Origin: SVFI01 sp045588655
Lineage (GTDB): Bacteria; Bacillota; Clostridia; Lachnospirales; Lachnospiraceae
Direction of reading: 5' to 3'
NCBI GenBank assembly: GCA_045588655.1
Contig: JAZNEP010000023.1
Coordinates: 17,996 to 81,995, forward strand
Length of the DNA: 64,000 nucleotides
In this document: piece after piece, positions 52,707-62,072 of the stretch
Position numbering within the stretch: position 1 is the stretch's first letter
How the letters are laid out: every line of letters begins with the position of its first letter
The notes under the pieces: generated by a model
Seen by the model: only the letters and a program-made list of their open reading frames with translations
Databases searched by the model: none
What the model was told of the DNA's origin: nothing
Translations under genes and position numbers: made by a program

Positions 52707-53828
52707 ATGATAAAAGTGATGAGCGTATTTGGTACAAGACCGGAAGCAATCAAAATGTGTCCGTTGGTAAAATGGTTTGAAAAAGAGGAAGAGATAGAAA
52801 GTGTGGTCTGCCTTACCGGACAGCACCGAGAGATGTTGCAACAGGTCATAGATATTTTTGATATCAAGGTACATTACAATCTGGATATTATGAAACCAAG
52901 ACAGACCTTGACTACGATAACAACTGCAGTTCTTGAAAAGATGGAAGAAGTGTTAAGAAAGGAGAAACCGGATATTGTTTTGGTTCACGGAGATACAACC
53001 ACTTCCTTTGTGGCCGGGCTGGCTGCATTTTACCAACAAATTCCGGTGGGCCATGTGGAAGCGGGGCTTAGAACCTTTGATAAGTATTCACCGTTTCCGG
53101 AAGAAATGAACCGCTGTCTGACCGGGAGGATCGCAGAATTGCACTTTGCACCGACAGAAAATAACCAAAAAAATCTGCAAAATGAGAATCTGACCGCGGG
53201 CGTATATGTAACCGGAAATACAGTAATCGATGCATTTGCAACGACCGTAAAACAAAAATATGAATATAAAGATATTGATTTGAAAAATATCGATTTCGAT
53301 GGAAAAAGATGTATCTTAATGACAGCACATAGAAGAGAAAATCTGGGAGAACCTTTGGAGAATATCTGCAAGGCAGTCAAAAGAATTGTTACAGATTTTC
53401 CGGATACCGAAGTTGTTTATCCGGTTCATATGAATCCGGTTGTAAGGGAAACGGCGGAGAAGATATTGGGAGATTTGAAGCAGGTGCATTTAATTCATCC
53501 GTTGGACGTGGAGGATATGCACAATCTTATGTCCCGCAGCTTTTTAGTGATGACCGATTCGGGTGGATTGCAGGAAGAGGCGCCGGCTTTCGGTGTGCCT
53601 GTCCTGGTGCTTAGAACCGAGACAGAGCGTCCGGAAGCAGTCGAGGCAGGCACAGTAAAAGTAGTCGGCGTTAATGAAGAAAACATATATGAAAGTGCGA
53701 AATTACTTCTGTCAGATGAGCAGGCTTATTCTAAAATGGCAAAAGCAGTCAATCCTTACGGGGACGGAAAGGCGAGCGAGAGAATCGCTAATATCCTAAT
53801 CCGATGGAAAAGACAGAAAGAATCATAA
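52707..53828 (+). CDS. wecB: UDP-N-acetylglucosamine 2-epimerase (non-hydrolysing)
   Basis: 373 residues, start after GGGAGGT. Signatures are VFGTRPEAIKMCPLV, VCLTGQHREML, VHGDTTTSF, HVEAGLRTFDKYSPFPEEMNR, TAHRRENLG and TDSGGLQEEAPAFGVPVLVLRTETERPEAVEAG. It interconverts UDP-GlcNAc and UDP-ManNAc. Being the last gene of the exopolysaccharide cluster, it likely supplies the synthase or another glycosyltransferase with UDP-ManNAc. Confidence 0.96.
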   Translation: MIKVMSVFGTRPEAIKMCPLVKWFEKEEEIESVVCLTGQHREMLQQVIDIFDIKVHYNLDIMKPRQTLTTITTAVLEKMEEVLRKEKPDIVLVHGDTTTSFVAGLAAFYQQIPVGHVEAGLRTFDKYSPFPEEMNRCLTGRIAELHFAPTENNQKNLQNENLTAGVYVTGNTVIDAFATTVKQKYEYKDIDLKNIDFDGKRCILMTAHRRENLGEPLENICKAVKRIVTDFPDTEVVYPVHMNPVVRETAEKILGDLKQVHLIHPLDVEDMHNLMSRSFLVMTDSGGLQEEAPAFGVPVLVLRTETERPEAVEAGTVKVVGVNEENIYESAKLLLSDEQAYSKMAKAVNPYGDGKASERIANILIRWKRQKES

Positions 53829-53863
53829 GAATCTCATAAAAACATCGTAAATTATGTCAGTTG

Positions 53864-53910
53864 AAAGTGGAAATGGCTTAGCGAAAAAGCACGCAATTTC
53901 CACTTTTTTT
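53864..53910. terminator. Terminator after the exopolysaccharide cluster
   Basis: AAAGTGGAAAT / ATTTCCACTTT with a 21-nt loop and a run of T. The loop overlaps the 3' end of the convergent zinc-ribbon gene. Confidence 0.82.
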
Positions 53911-54084
53911 ATAATATTCAATTCGCTCTTCCAAATCACTTCGTTGACAACCCAGACGCTCGCTCAAACAGTCGATACATAAGAAGGATCTTGCGGTTCG
54001 GCTGACCAGTTTCATATAGATGGCCTTTGCGTCTGTGGTAAGAGGTGCATTGCATTTTTGACATCTGGAATGAAAGCTGCACAT
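53878..54084 (-). CDS. Small zinc-ribbon protein
   Basis: 68 residues. Two Cys pairs (CQKC at 8-11 and CIDC at about 36-39) form a zinc ribbon, followed by a helical basic tail. The start is 1 nt after the stop of the upstream GH27 gene. Family of small conserved Clostridia proteins; function unknown. Confidence 0.72.
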   Translation of the reverse strand: MCSFHSRCQKCNAPLTTDAKAIYMKLVSRTARSFLCIDCLSERLGCQRSDLEERIEYYKKSGNCVLFR

Positions 54085-54085
54085 A

Positions 54086-55249
54086 TTAAATCACCATTTT
54101 TGCACGCAAAACGACACAGTCTCCCGCAGGAACCGTTGCAGCAAATCGTTCTTTGAAAATGCCAAGTTCTTTGTGCTCCCAGCAGTCATAAAGAGAGAGG
54201 GCAGCGCCACTCGCGGCAGGGATTCCCATATCCCAGAATTGAACGGTAAGCTCACGTGATGCGTCACTGAAATTATAAAGTCCGATCGCCAAGTCACCGT
54301 TGTGCAAAGCCTTGACAAGGACAAAGGCCTCATTTTCGTTAAACCACTGAGGCTCCACCTTGATTCGATAAGCACCGCGTGCTTCCGGGTCCTGATTGAT
54401 GGCCAGAAGATCTTTATTTTGCAGGATATCTTTGGTAATCTGGTTTGCACTGCGGATATCGCAACCGATCATCAGAGGAGACCCCATCATACACCACAAA
54501 GAAAAATGCGTCTTATACTGCACATCCGTACAACCGCCAATCTTGTGGTTAATCCAATCATTGTTGCTTCCGCCGTACATTCCTACGATTAGCATATCCA
54601 TATCATTGTGACAATAATTTCCGGTAAACGGTTCTTTGTCAAGCTGGGAAAGTGCGATTTCGCGAATGGAATCCCAGTTGTCCTGAATATCCGGTGTAGA
54701 ACGATAAGAATGGGCACCGGACTCGCGAATCCAGTGATGCACATTGTCTTCGCCCCAGTTGCATGCAGAGAAAAGAATATCTCTTCCGCAATTCTTTAAT
54801 GCCAGACTCATACGCTTGTATAAAAGTTCACCCGACATATGGCGTGGTTTAAAACAATAGTCGTATTTTAGGTAGTCTACGCCCCAAGAGGCAAACAGTT
54901 TTGCGTCCTGAAACTCGTGTTCGAAGCTACCCGGATATCCGGCGCAGGTGTGTGTGCCGGCGCAAGAATACATACCGAATTTGAGTCCTTTTGAGTGCAA
55001 GTAATCCCCAACGGCTTTCATACCATTCGGGAATTTTTCCGGATCTGCGACAAGGTTTCCGTCTGCATCCCTTTCACGAAGACTCCAGCAATCATCAATG
55101 ACCAAATATTCATATCCGGCATCCAAATAACCGTTTGCTACCATGGCATCCGCTGTATCTTTAATCAGTTGCTCGCTAATATCCCATGTAAATGTGTTCC
55201 ATGAATTCCAGCCAAGGGCCGGAAGATTTCCTAAATTCGCTTGTTTCAT
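54086..55249 (-). CDS. Alpha-galactosidase (GH27)
   Basis: 387 residues. GH27 markers are ALGWNSWNTF, YEYLVIDDCW, KGLKFGMYSCAGTHTCAGYPGS, the nucleophile Asp130 in YLKYDYC, and acid/base Asp187 in RSTPDIQDNW. It releases terminal alpha-galactose. There is no signal peptide, so it probably acts on imported oligosaccharides such as melibiose or raffinose-type sugars. Start after AGGGAGGATG. Confidence 0.93.
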   Translation of the reverse strand: MKQANLGNLPALGWNSWNTFTWDISEQLIKDTADAMVANGYLDAGYEYLVIDDCWSLRERDADGNLVADPEKFPNGMKAVGDYLHSKGLKFGMYSCAGTHTCAGYPGSFEHEFQDAKLFASWGVDYLKYDYCFKPRHMSGELLYKRMSLALKNCGRDILFSACNWGEDNVHHWIRESGAHSYRSTPDIQDNWDSIREIALSQLDKEPFTGNYCHNDMDMLIVGMYGGSNNDWINHKIGGCTDVQYKTHFSLWCMMGSPLMIGCDIRSANQITKDILQNKDLLAINQDPEARGAYRIKVEPQWFNENEAFVLVKALHNGDLAIGLYNFSDASRELTVQFWDMGIPAASGAALSLYDCWEHKELGIFKERFAATVPAGDCVVLRAKMVI

Positions 55250-55366
55250 CAGTCATCCTCCCTGTGATTATCCTGTTATTATCATAGATACAGTATATAA
55301 AAAAAAGAGGATGATGTATATAGAAAAATCGATGCGAGAGAAAAGAACTATTTATAGAGGAAAAGC

Positions 55367-55396
55367 TTGTTCAGAAGCAGGGGAATTTGATATATT
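55367..55396 (+). promoter_or_regulatory. Possible promoter of the esterase gene
   Basis: TTGTTC, 18 nt, TATATT in the divergent region between GH27 and the esterase gene. Confidence 0.45.
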
Positions 55397-55444
55397 ATTA
55401 TAGGGGGACATATACCAATAGAACAATCAATGAGGAGGCTATTT

Positions 55445-57058
55445 ATGGGTTTGATGGAAAGACCGTCTGTCAGCATATTAGATGACGGAGGAAAGTATTG
55501 GGAACATACATATGAGCAGTTCTATCTTAAGGCGTATCTTCCTGCAACCAAGATGGATGGACAAATAAATAATTATACGTTTCGGGCTCCCCTCTTGCTG
55601 GTCTTTGAGGAGAACAGACAGAGCAGGGAGGAGGCCATTGCATTTGCCAAACAAAGTGGACTTGCGGATATTGCAGCAGAAGTAGATTCCGGTGTCCTGT
55701 TTATTTACCCGACCAAGGATGGCGGATGGAAGAATGCGACAGAGGAGTTGTATGCTGCTGTGATAGCAGAAGTGAAAATGGACCCGAACTACAAAGACGG
55801 GATTTGCGAGATACATGACTTCTTTACGCGTCAGTTTAAAGGATATTTTATCAGAGGTGCCATATTTAGAGCAGACATTTACAGTTTTGGAGAGTCGGCA
55901 GATTATGTGGCAAAACATCTATTGAAAACAGTAAACGGCGAGTATCTGTGGGGACCGGGGGACATTACTCCTGCCATGTGTTCTATGCAGAATTTGAGCG
56001 TAACTCCGGTACCGGAACGCAAGGATATTGGTATACTCAGTGTCGGAAATTCAGAAGAGATAAATGAGGCATTTGGAGAATGTACCAATCTCTTAATTAA
56101 GGCAGAACCGGATTATAAAGCGGATTTCAAAGCATTTGTTCGAAAGTTTAAGAGGTGGGGCGGTCAAATGCAGATAGAGCCGGATTTTGAAGAGATGATG
56201 ATGACAGAGGAAGCCGGTAGTGTACTGGTAAAGACGTCATCGGATAACTGGGGAGAATATAAAGATACAGCGCAGCATAGAGTGGGATATTTTGCATATT
56301 ACAATAATGACATCTTTGACAAGGGACCGGTTCCTTTGATGCTGGGATTCCATGGCGGAGGTGACTCTGCAATGTTTCTGACGTTTGTGTCAGAATGGTA
56401 TAAAATTGCGCACAAATACGGATTTTTGTACGTGGCGATTGAAAATCACCAGCATGTAACAGCGACGGAAGTGATGGAGATACTTGAGAATCTCAAGAAA
56501 CGGTACCATATCGATGAACATCGCATCTATGCAACCGGATTTTCCATGGGAAGCGGAAAGACATGGGATTTATTTCAGGAATATCCATCTGTTTTCGCCG
56601 GACTTGCACCGGCAAGTGCATTGTTCCCAATGAAAGACAATCCATTTGCGCAGTCACACGGAGAGTATCTAAATAGAACAATTCCTGTTCCGATGTTCTA
56701 TTCGGGAGGGGAGAATTCGCCGGTAGCGGAACTTCCGTTCCAGTCAGAGGACGCGCTTGAGAGGATACAGTATGCAGCACAGGTAAATCAATGTAAAGCC
56801 AAGTTTAATCTCAAGTATGAAGATAAGGAGCATTGGCAGGACCCGATATGGGGCGTTTCCGGTGATCGCGTAGAAAAGATTTATGATGACATCAGGGATA
56901 GCTATCTGACGATAAACTATTTTGACAGCGAGGATGGCGTATGTCGTACGGCATTTGCAAATATTAGCGGACAGGTGCATGAATGCAGGCACCATACATG
57001 TGAAAATGCATGGAAATTTATCTCGCAGTTTAAAAATGACTGTGTTCAGACAATGTAA
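55445..57058 (+). CDS. Alpha/beta hydrolase, PHB-depolymerase/esterase-like
   Basis: 537 residues; ATG 6 nt after GAGGAGG is preferred over the ATG 15 bases upstream that overlaps it. The C-terminal half holds the alpha/beta fold: LMLGFHGGGDS oxyanion region, nucleophile Ser in GFSMGSG, and a late His in KEHWQ. The N-terminal 250 residues form a beta-rich region without signal peptide. Similar to LpqC/PHB depolymerase esterases. The substrate may be an acylated sugar; the divergent neighbour is an alpha-galactosidase. Confidence 0.82.
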   Translation: MGLMERPSVSILDDGGKYWEHTYEQFYLKAYLPATKMDGQINNYTFRAPLLLVFEENRQSREEAIAFAKQSGLADIAAEVDSGVLFIYPTKDGGWKNATEELYAAVIAEVKMDPNYKDGICEIHDFFTRQFKGYFIRGAIFRADIYSFGESADYVAKHLLKTVNGEYLWGPGDITPAMCSMQNLSVTPVPERKDIGILSVGNSEEINEAFGECTNLLIKAEPDYKADFKAFVRKFKRWGGQMQIEPDFEEMMMTEEAGSVLVKTSSDNWGEYKDTAQHRVGYFAYYNNDIFDKGPVPLMLGFHGGGDSAMFLTFVSEWYKIAHKYGFLYVAIENHQHVTATEVMEILENLKKRYHIDEHRIYATGFSMGSGKTWDLFQEYPSVFAGLAPASALFPMKDNPFAQSHGEYLNRTIPVPMFYSGGENSPVAELPFQSEDALERIQYAAQVNQCKAKFNLKYEDKEHWQDPIWGVSGDRVEKIYDDIRDSYLTINYFDSEDGVCRTAFANISGQVHECRHHTCENAWKFISQFKNDCVQTM

Positions 57059-57082
57059 ACATAGATAAGGGAGAAATATATT

Positions 57083-58459
57083 TTGCAGACGATAGAACAT
57101 ATTAATTCAGTAATCAATAAATTTATTTGGGGGATTCCGGCAATCATCTGTATTGTGGGAGTCGGTCTATATCTCAGTATTCGCACGCGCTTTATCCAAA
57201 TTCGCAAATTTCCGCAAGCGATGAAACAGACCATCGGTAAGGTGTTCGACAAAAAAGAGGCAGTAAATGGCTCCATGACACCGTTTCAGGCTGTTTGTAC
57301 AGCACTTTCGGCGACTGTCGGTACGGGAAATATCGCAGGTGTCGCAGGCGCGATTGCGATTGGTGGACCGGGCGCGGTATTCTGGATGTGGATGTCTGCA
57401 TTCCTTGGTATGTGTACCAAATTTTCCGAGGTAGTTCTTGCAGTTCACTATAGGGAGAAAAATGAAAAAGGTGAACTGGTTGGAGGACCGATGTATTACA
57501 TCAAAAACGGACTTGGAAAAAAATGGAACTGGATGGCTGTGCTGTTTTCTGTATTCGGAGTGCTCACTGTTTTTGGTACTGGAAATGCGACACAGGTAAA
57601 TACGATTACGGCAGCAATCAATTCGGCGCTGCTTAATTACAATCTAATTTCCCAGGATAAAGTGATGACTACCAATATTGTCATCAGTATTATTATTGTA
57701 ATTCTTGTCGCAACTGTCCTTCTTGGCGGTGTGAAGCGCATCGGAAAAGTGTCAGAAAAGCTGGTTCCGTTTATGGCTATTTTGTATATTATTCTTGCCA
57801 TCGGTGTTGTCGTTTTGAATGTGAAGCATCTTCCGGATGTGTTTTACTCCATTTTTTATGGAGCATTTCATCCGGCAGCAATTACAGGTGGTGTGGTCGG
57901 AAGCTTTTTTACGAGCATGACCAAAGGCGTATCGCGTGGTATTTTTTCAAATGAGGCAGGTCTTGGAACCGGTTCTATTGCGCACGCGTGTGCAGACACC
58001 GAGAGCCCGGTACACCAGGGATTTTTCGGAATTTTCGAAGTGTTTGCAGATACCATTGTTATCTGTACACTCACGGCGCTCGTGATTCTTTGCAGTGGTG
58101 TTCCGATTACATACGGTCAGGCTGCAGGAGCAGAACTGACGATTCTTGGGTTTACATCAATCTATGGAAATTGGGTTTCAATTTTTACAGCAGTTGCCAT
58201 GTGTTGTTTTGCCTTCTCTACGATTATTGGATGGGGACTGTACGGCGCTCGCTGTGTAGAGTACATTTTCTCTTCCAAAATGGTGAAGCCGTTTATGGTG
58301 CTATATTCGCTTGTTGCCATTGTTGGTGGGACCATGGACCTAGGACTTGTTTGGAGTATTTCAGATACCTGCAATGGTTTGATGGTAATTCCAAATCTGA
58401 TTGCAGTATTCCTGTTGTCAGGTACCGTGTTGAAACTGGTAAAAGAGCATTTATCATAG
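57083..58459 (+). CDS. AGCS family sodium:amino acid symporter
   Basis: 458 residues, TTG start after AGGGAGAA. About eleven helices. The family motifs are TPFQAVCTALSATVGTGNIAGVAGAIAIGGPGAVFWMW, GGPMYYIKNGLG, GIFSNEAGLGTGSIAHACA and GWGLYGARCVEYIF. It imports alanine or glycine with sodium. A short gap behind the esterase suggests possible cotranscription. Confidence 0.94.
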   Translation: MQTIEHINSVINKFIWGIPAIICIVGVGLYLSIRTRFIQIRKFPQAMKQTIGKVFDKKEAVNGSMTPFQAVCTALSATVGTGNIAGVAGAIAIGGPGAVFWMWMSAFLGMCTKFSEVVLAVHYREKNEKGELVGGPMYYIKNGLGKKWNWMAVLFSVFGVLTVFGTGNATQVNTITAAINSALLNYNLISQDKVMTTNIVISIIIVILVATVLLGGVKRIGKVSEKLVPFMAILYIILAIGVVVLNVKHLPDVFYSIFYGAFHPAAITGGVVGSFFTSMTKGVSRGIFSNEAGLGTGSIAHACADTESPVHQGFFGIFEVFADTIVICTLTALVILCSGVPITYGQAAGAELTILGFTSIYGNWVSIFTAVAMCCFAFSTIIGWGLYGARCVEYIFSSKMVKPFMVLYSLVAIVGGTMDLGLVWSISDTCNGLMVIPNLIAVFLLSGTVLKLVKEHLS

Positions 58460-58481
58460 CTAGACGAAAAGTGAGTCATAA

Positions 58482-58519
58482 ATCTGTAAAAAGTGTGCAT
58501 TTGATTCCTTTTTACAGAT
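58482..58519 (+). terminator. Stem-loop after the symporter gene
   Basis: 12-bp stem ATCTGTAAAAAG / CTTTTTACAGAT with a 14-nt loop. A T-tract does not follow, so function as terminator is uncertain. Confidence 0.45.
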
Positions 58520-58546
58520 GAGAGGATTTAGGAAGGAGTATGGGAA

Positions 58547-59191
58547 ATGGATTTAAGTCATATTACAGTAAACACACAAAGCAGTATTCGAATGGAAGGA
58601 ACACAGATTTTATATTTTGATCCTTTTGAAATTAAGGAAAAAAGACAGGATGCGGATGTGATTTTGGTTACCCATGAGCATTTCGATCATTTTCAGCCGG
58701 AATCCATTGCGAAGATAAAGAAAGAAACAACACGGATTATTGCTCCGGAGTCTATGAAGGAAATCGTTCTTGCACAGGCGGGGATATTGGAGGAGAACTG
58801 TGTATTTTTACGTCCGTGGAAGCAGATTTCGCTCGGAGAACTTGTGATAGAGGCAGTGCCTGCATACAACGTAGGTAAGGCATTTCATGTGGAAGAAAAA
58901 GAGTGGGTAGGATATGTTGTGCATCTGGATGGTGTGCGCTATTATGTGGCAGGAGATACAGATGCCAATGCAGATAATGCAAAAGTAAGCTGTGACGTAG
59001 CGCTGGTTCCTGTGGGGGGACATTATACGATGGAGAAAGAGCAGGCGGCTGATTTTGTGGTAAAGTTAAATCCAAAAGCAGTCATCCCTACGCATTATGG
59101 AAGTTTGGTCGGTAACCCGTCAGACGGAGCAGAATTTAAGATGCTTGTAGAGGGTATGAACAACCAAATACAGGTGGAACTAAAAATGTGA
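58547..59191 (+). CDS. MBL-fold metal-dependent hydrolase (UlaG-like)
   Basis: 214 residues. The metal site is THEHFDHF (His43, His45, Asp47, His48), then VAGDTDAN and a late IPTHYGS. It belongs to the UlaG/L-ascorbate lactonase-like group of the metallo-beta-lactamase fold; the true substrate is unknown. Start after AGGAAGGAG. Confidence 0.88.
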   Translation: MDLSHITVNTQSSIRMEGTQILYFDPFEIKEKRQDADVILVTHEHFDHFQPESIAKIKKETTRIIAPESMKEIVLAQAGILEENCVFLRPWKQISLGELVIEAVPAYNVGKAFHVEEKEWVGYVVHLDGVRYYVAGDTDANADNAKVSCDVALVPVGGHYTMEKEQAADFVVKLNPKAVIPTHYGSLVGNPSDGAEFKMLVEGMNNQIQVELKM

Positions 59192-59229
59192 CTACGCCTA
59201 TATATGAAACAAGAGAAAGGGAGTTAGCC

Positions 59230-59937
59230 ATGTACAACTTTAAAGATAAAGTGGTTGTTGTGACCGGAGGAGCACAGGGCATCGGAAGGTGCATCTGCGA
59301 GCAGTTTGAAAAAGAAGGTGCCAAGGTCTGCGTGATTGATTTGCAGGAAAATGCATATTTTAGAGGCGATATCGCGGAGAAGGAAACGCTGGAAAAGTTC
59401 GCTGAAAAAGTGATAGCGGATTACGGAAAAGTTGACTTCCTCATAAATAACGCACCGCCTCTGTTTAAGGGGATTGGCGAATGTACCTACGAGGAGTTTA
59501 ATTATGCGCTACAGGTCGGTGTGACGGCGGCGTTTTACTTAACGAAGCTTTTGGTGGACTACTTCACGAAGGAAGCTGCCATAATCAATATTTCCTCAAG
59601 TCGTGATCGCATGAGTATGCCACAGACAGAGAGCTATACCGCGGCAAAGGGAGCAATCAGCGCCCTGACACATGCGCTGGCGATAAGCCTTGCAGGAAAG
59701 GTGCGTGTGAATTCCATCTCACCGGGATGGATTGATAATGATTACATTGTTTACCAAGGCGCGGATGCAATCCAGCAGCCGGCCGGTCGTGTCGGGAATC
59801 CCACGGATATTGCAAACATGGTGCTCTATCTTTGTTCGGAGCAAGCCGGATTTATTACCGGAGAAAATATTTGCATCGACGGCGGAATGACAAAACAAAT
59901 GATTTATCACGGGGATCATGGCTGGAGTCTGGAGTAG
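59230..59937 (+). CDS. Short-chain dehydrogenase/reductase
   Basis: 235 residues. The ATG behind GAAAGGGAG is preferred over the in-frame GTG 42 bases upstream. TGGAQGIG binds NAD(P), INNA stabilises, and the catalytic set is Ser122 or 123, Tyr136 and Lys140 (SYTAAKGA). The C-terminus has GENICIDGGMTKQM. Substrate unknown. Confidence 0.92.
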   Translation: MYNFKDKVVVVTGGAQGIGRCICEQFEKEGAKVCVIDLQENAYFRGDIAEKETLEKFAEKVIADYGKVDFLINNAPPLFKGIGECTYEEFNYALQVGVTAAFYLTKLLVDYFTKEAAIINISSSRDRMSMPQTESYTAAKGAISALTHALAISLAGKVRVNSISPGWIDNDYIVYQGADAIQQPAGRVGNPTDIANMVLYLCSEQAGFITGENICIDGGMTKQMIYHGDHGWSLE

Positions 59938-59989
59938 AGACATATGGTTTGAGATAAAAAAATAATAAAGCCTAACAGGGGGGCATAGT

Positions 59990-61981
59990 ATGAGTGATTC
60001 TAAGAATAAGCGAATTAAAAAATTGAAAAAGAAACGTATATGGCCGTCTATATTAGGCTTGTTTATTATTACCGGTATTTTCAGTCTTACGATAACGATT
60101 CTGTTGGCAGTTGCCTGTGTGGATGTGATTCAAAGGAAGCTGTCACAGAGCAATAGCCAGGCCATAACAATTGCCGAGGTGTTTGAAGACTATGAAGGGG
60201 AAGGGCAGCAGAGGATACAGGAAGCGATTTTGACCCACCTTGAAATGACGCCGGAGACAGAAGCCGTTTGGGTGGCAGATTCAAACGGACGCAAGATTTG
60301 GTCCAGCAATGATATGACTCCGGATAGAGAAAAAGTAAGCGATTTTATTTTAGCAGATGCAGCGCCTATGCAGCTCATTGTAGAAGATGATCTTGGACAG
60401 ATTTTGGTTTTTCAAGAGGAAGGCACTGAAATCAATGAACATATTCTTTCTGATTTAAGGATACTTGCCATGATGGAATCCAACGCTTTCTTTAGCAGTG
60501 AAAAAGAAAGTGCTCTTATGCAGTTTAAGGTTTGGTTTTTACAGGAGGTAGAGGGGTTAGAGGTCTACGTACTGCAGGATATTTACGTATTTGGCTATGA
60601 TTTTCTGATGCTGATAATGAGTATAGTATTGTTTGGAATTATGATTGCAGTTTTTATACTGTATTATCTGATTTCGTTTATCAGTGTTATTGTAAGTATG
60701 CACAAGACCACTAAGATTATTTATACTGATATGATTACCGGTGGAAATAATTGGTTGCATTTTGTGAAGAAGGCAAGCAGTCTGTTGAAGCGAAAATCGG
60801 CTACGCATACTTATGCAGTGCTTCATTTAAAAATGCGAAAATATCGTAGCTTTTGCACATGTTTCGGAGTCGAGGAAGGAGAGGCTCTGATAGAGAAATT
60901 GTATCAGGTGCTGAAGAAAAATATAAAGAATAATGAAGCCATGGCACATCAAGAAAATGCAGAGTTTGGACTGTTGCTTGCTTATACAGATGAGCAGCAG
61001 CTGCGTACCCGTATTGAAGCGTTGGAAAATGCCTTAGATGATGTATTGCCAAAGATGAAATTGTATTTTGCAGTGGGAATCTATCAGGTACAGCCTAAGG
61101 AAAGAGATATCGAACAGCTATATAACAACGCATTGTTAGCCTGTGATATGCTGGGAGAAGAAGCCGAGAATCAGATTGCTTTCTTTGATGTGGAAATGAA
61201 TAAGCAGAGACTCTGGGAACGTAAGGTAGAGGATGATATGGATGCTGCACTCACCAATCGGGAGTTTCAGGTTTATTTGCAGCCTAAGATCAGTACCGCA
61301 GAGGAAGTTTTGGCAGGTGCAGAGGCTTTGGTTAGATGGATACATCCAAAGGAAGGATTTATACCACCGAACAAGTTCATTCCAATCTTTGAGCGCAATG
61401 GATTTATTTTAAAGCTGGATGATTATATGTTGGAAGAGGTCGCAAGACAACAGGCGAAGTGGATTGAGCAAGGCCGTAACGTGGTACCGATATCCGTAAA
61501 CGTATCCAGAGCACATTTTGCCAGAGAGGATTTGGCCGAGCATATATGCAGTATTGTAGATCAATATCAGGTGCCTCATCAGGTAATTGAACTGGAACTG
61601 ACAGAGAGTGCCTTCTTTGATGATAAGAAACTATTGCTTCAAACAGTAAAGAAACTCAGAGAGGAAGGCTTTATCGTGTCCATGGATGATTTTGGTGCAG
61701 GATATTCTTCGCTGAATTCGTTAAAAGAGCTGCAATTGGATGTGCTGAAGCTGGATGCAGATTTCTTTCGTGGTGTGGAGACGCAGGATAGAGGTTTGCT
61801 TATTGTTTCTGAAGTTATCGATTTGGCGAAAAAGCTAAATATGAAGATAGTGGCAGAGGGAATCGAGAGCAGAGAACAGGTTGATTTCTTAGCAGAGCAG
61901 GAATGTGACTTGATACAGGGATATTTCTTTGCAAAGCCTATGCCGATTCGTGAATTTGAGGAAAAATATAATGGGAATTAG
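59990..61981 (+). CDS. Membrane c-di-GMP phosphodiesterase (degenerate GGDEF plus EAL)
   Basis: 663 residues. A helix at 20-45 and a second at about 203-237 flank a 155-residue extracellular sensor region. Residues 240-400 are a GGDEF-like fold whose active-site block reads HQENAEFGL instead of GGDEF, so synthesis of c-di-GMP is unlikely. Residues 415-660 are an EAL domain with EALVRW at 445-450, ELTES, MDDFGAGYSS, KLD, AEGIE and QGYFFAKPM, so the hydrolytic residues are kept. It degrades c-di-GMP and may control the polysaccharide cluster about 6 kb upstream (inference from proximity). Confidence 0.92.
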   Translation: MSDSKNKRIKKLKKKRIWPSILGLFIITGIFSLTITILLAVACVDVIQRKLSQSNSQAITIAEVFEDYEGEGQQRIQEAILTHLEMTPETEAVWVADSNGRKIWSSNDMTPDREKVSDFILADAAPMQLIVEDDLGQILVFQEEGTEINEHILSDLRILAMMESNAFFSSEKESALMQFKVWFLQEVEGLEVYVLQDIYVFGYDFLMLIMSIVLFGIMIAVFILYYLISFISVIVSMHKTTKIIYTDMITGGNNWLHFVKKASSLLKRKSATHTYAVLHLKMRKYRSFCTCFGVEEGEALIEKLYQVLKKNIKNNEAMAHQENAEFGLLLAYTDEQQLRTRIEALENALDDVLPKMKLYFAVGIYQVQPKERDIEQLYNNALLACDMLGEEAENQIAFFDVEMNKQRLWERKVEDDMDAALTNREFQVYLQPKISTAEEVLAGAEALVRWIHPKEGFIPPNKFIPIFERNGFILKLDDYMLEEVARQQAKWIEQGRNVVPISVNVSRAHFAREDLAEHICSIVDQYQVPHQVIELELTESAFFDDKKLLLQTVKKLREEGFIVSMDDFGAGYSSLNSLKELQLDVLKLDADFFRGVETQDRGLLIVSEVIDLAKKLNMKIVAEGIESREQVDFLAEQECDLIQGYFFAKPMPIREFEEKYNGN

Positions 61982-62019
61982 GTTTAAGTAAAGAAAGATC
62001 CATTAGATGAACAGAAGTT

Positions 62020-62060
62020 AAGGCGGCCGTTACTATTAACATATTGTAACAGCCGCCTTG
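62020..62060. terminator. Bidirectional hairpin terminator
   Basis: AAGGCGGC-CG-TTAC / GTAAC-A-GCCGCCTT stem between convergent genes. Few T follow on the plus strand. Confidence 0.72.
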
Positions 62061-62072
62061 CTATGTCTGTAT

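Noticed and set aside
57988..58521. 177-residue ORF overlapping the AGCS symporter gene
   Set aside because: Out-of-frame shadow of the symporter, whose family motifs are clear.
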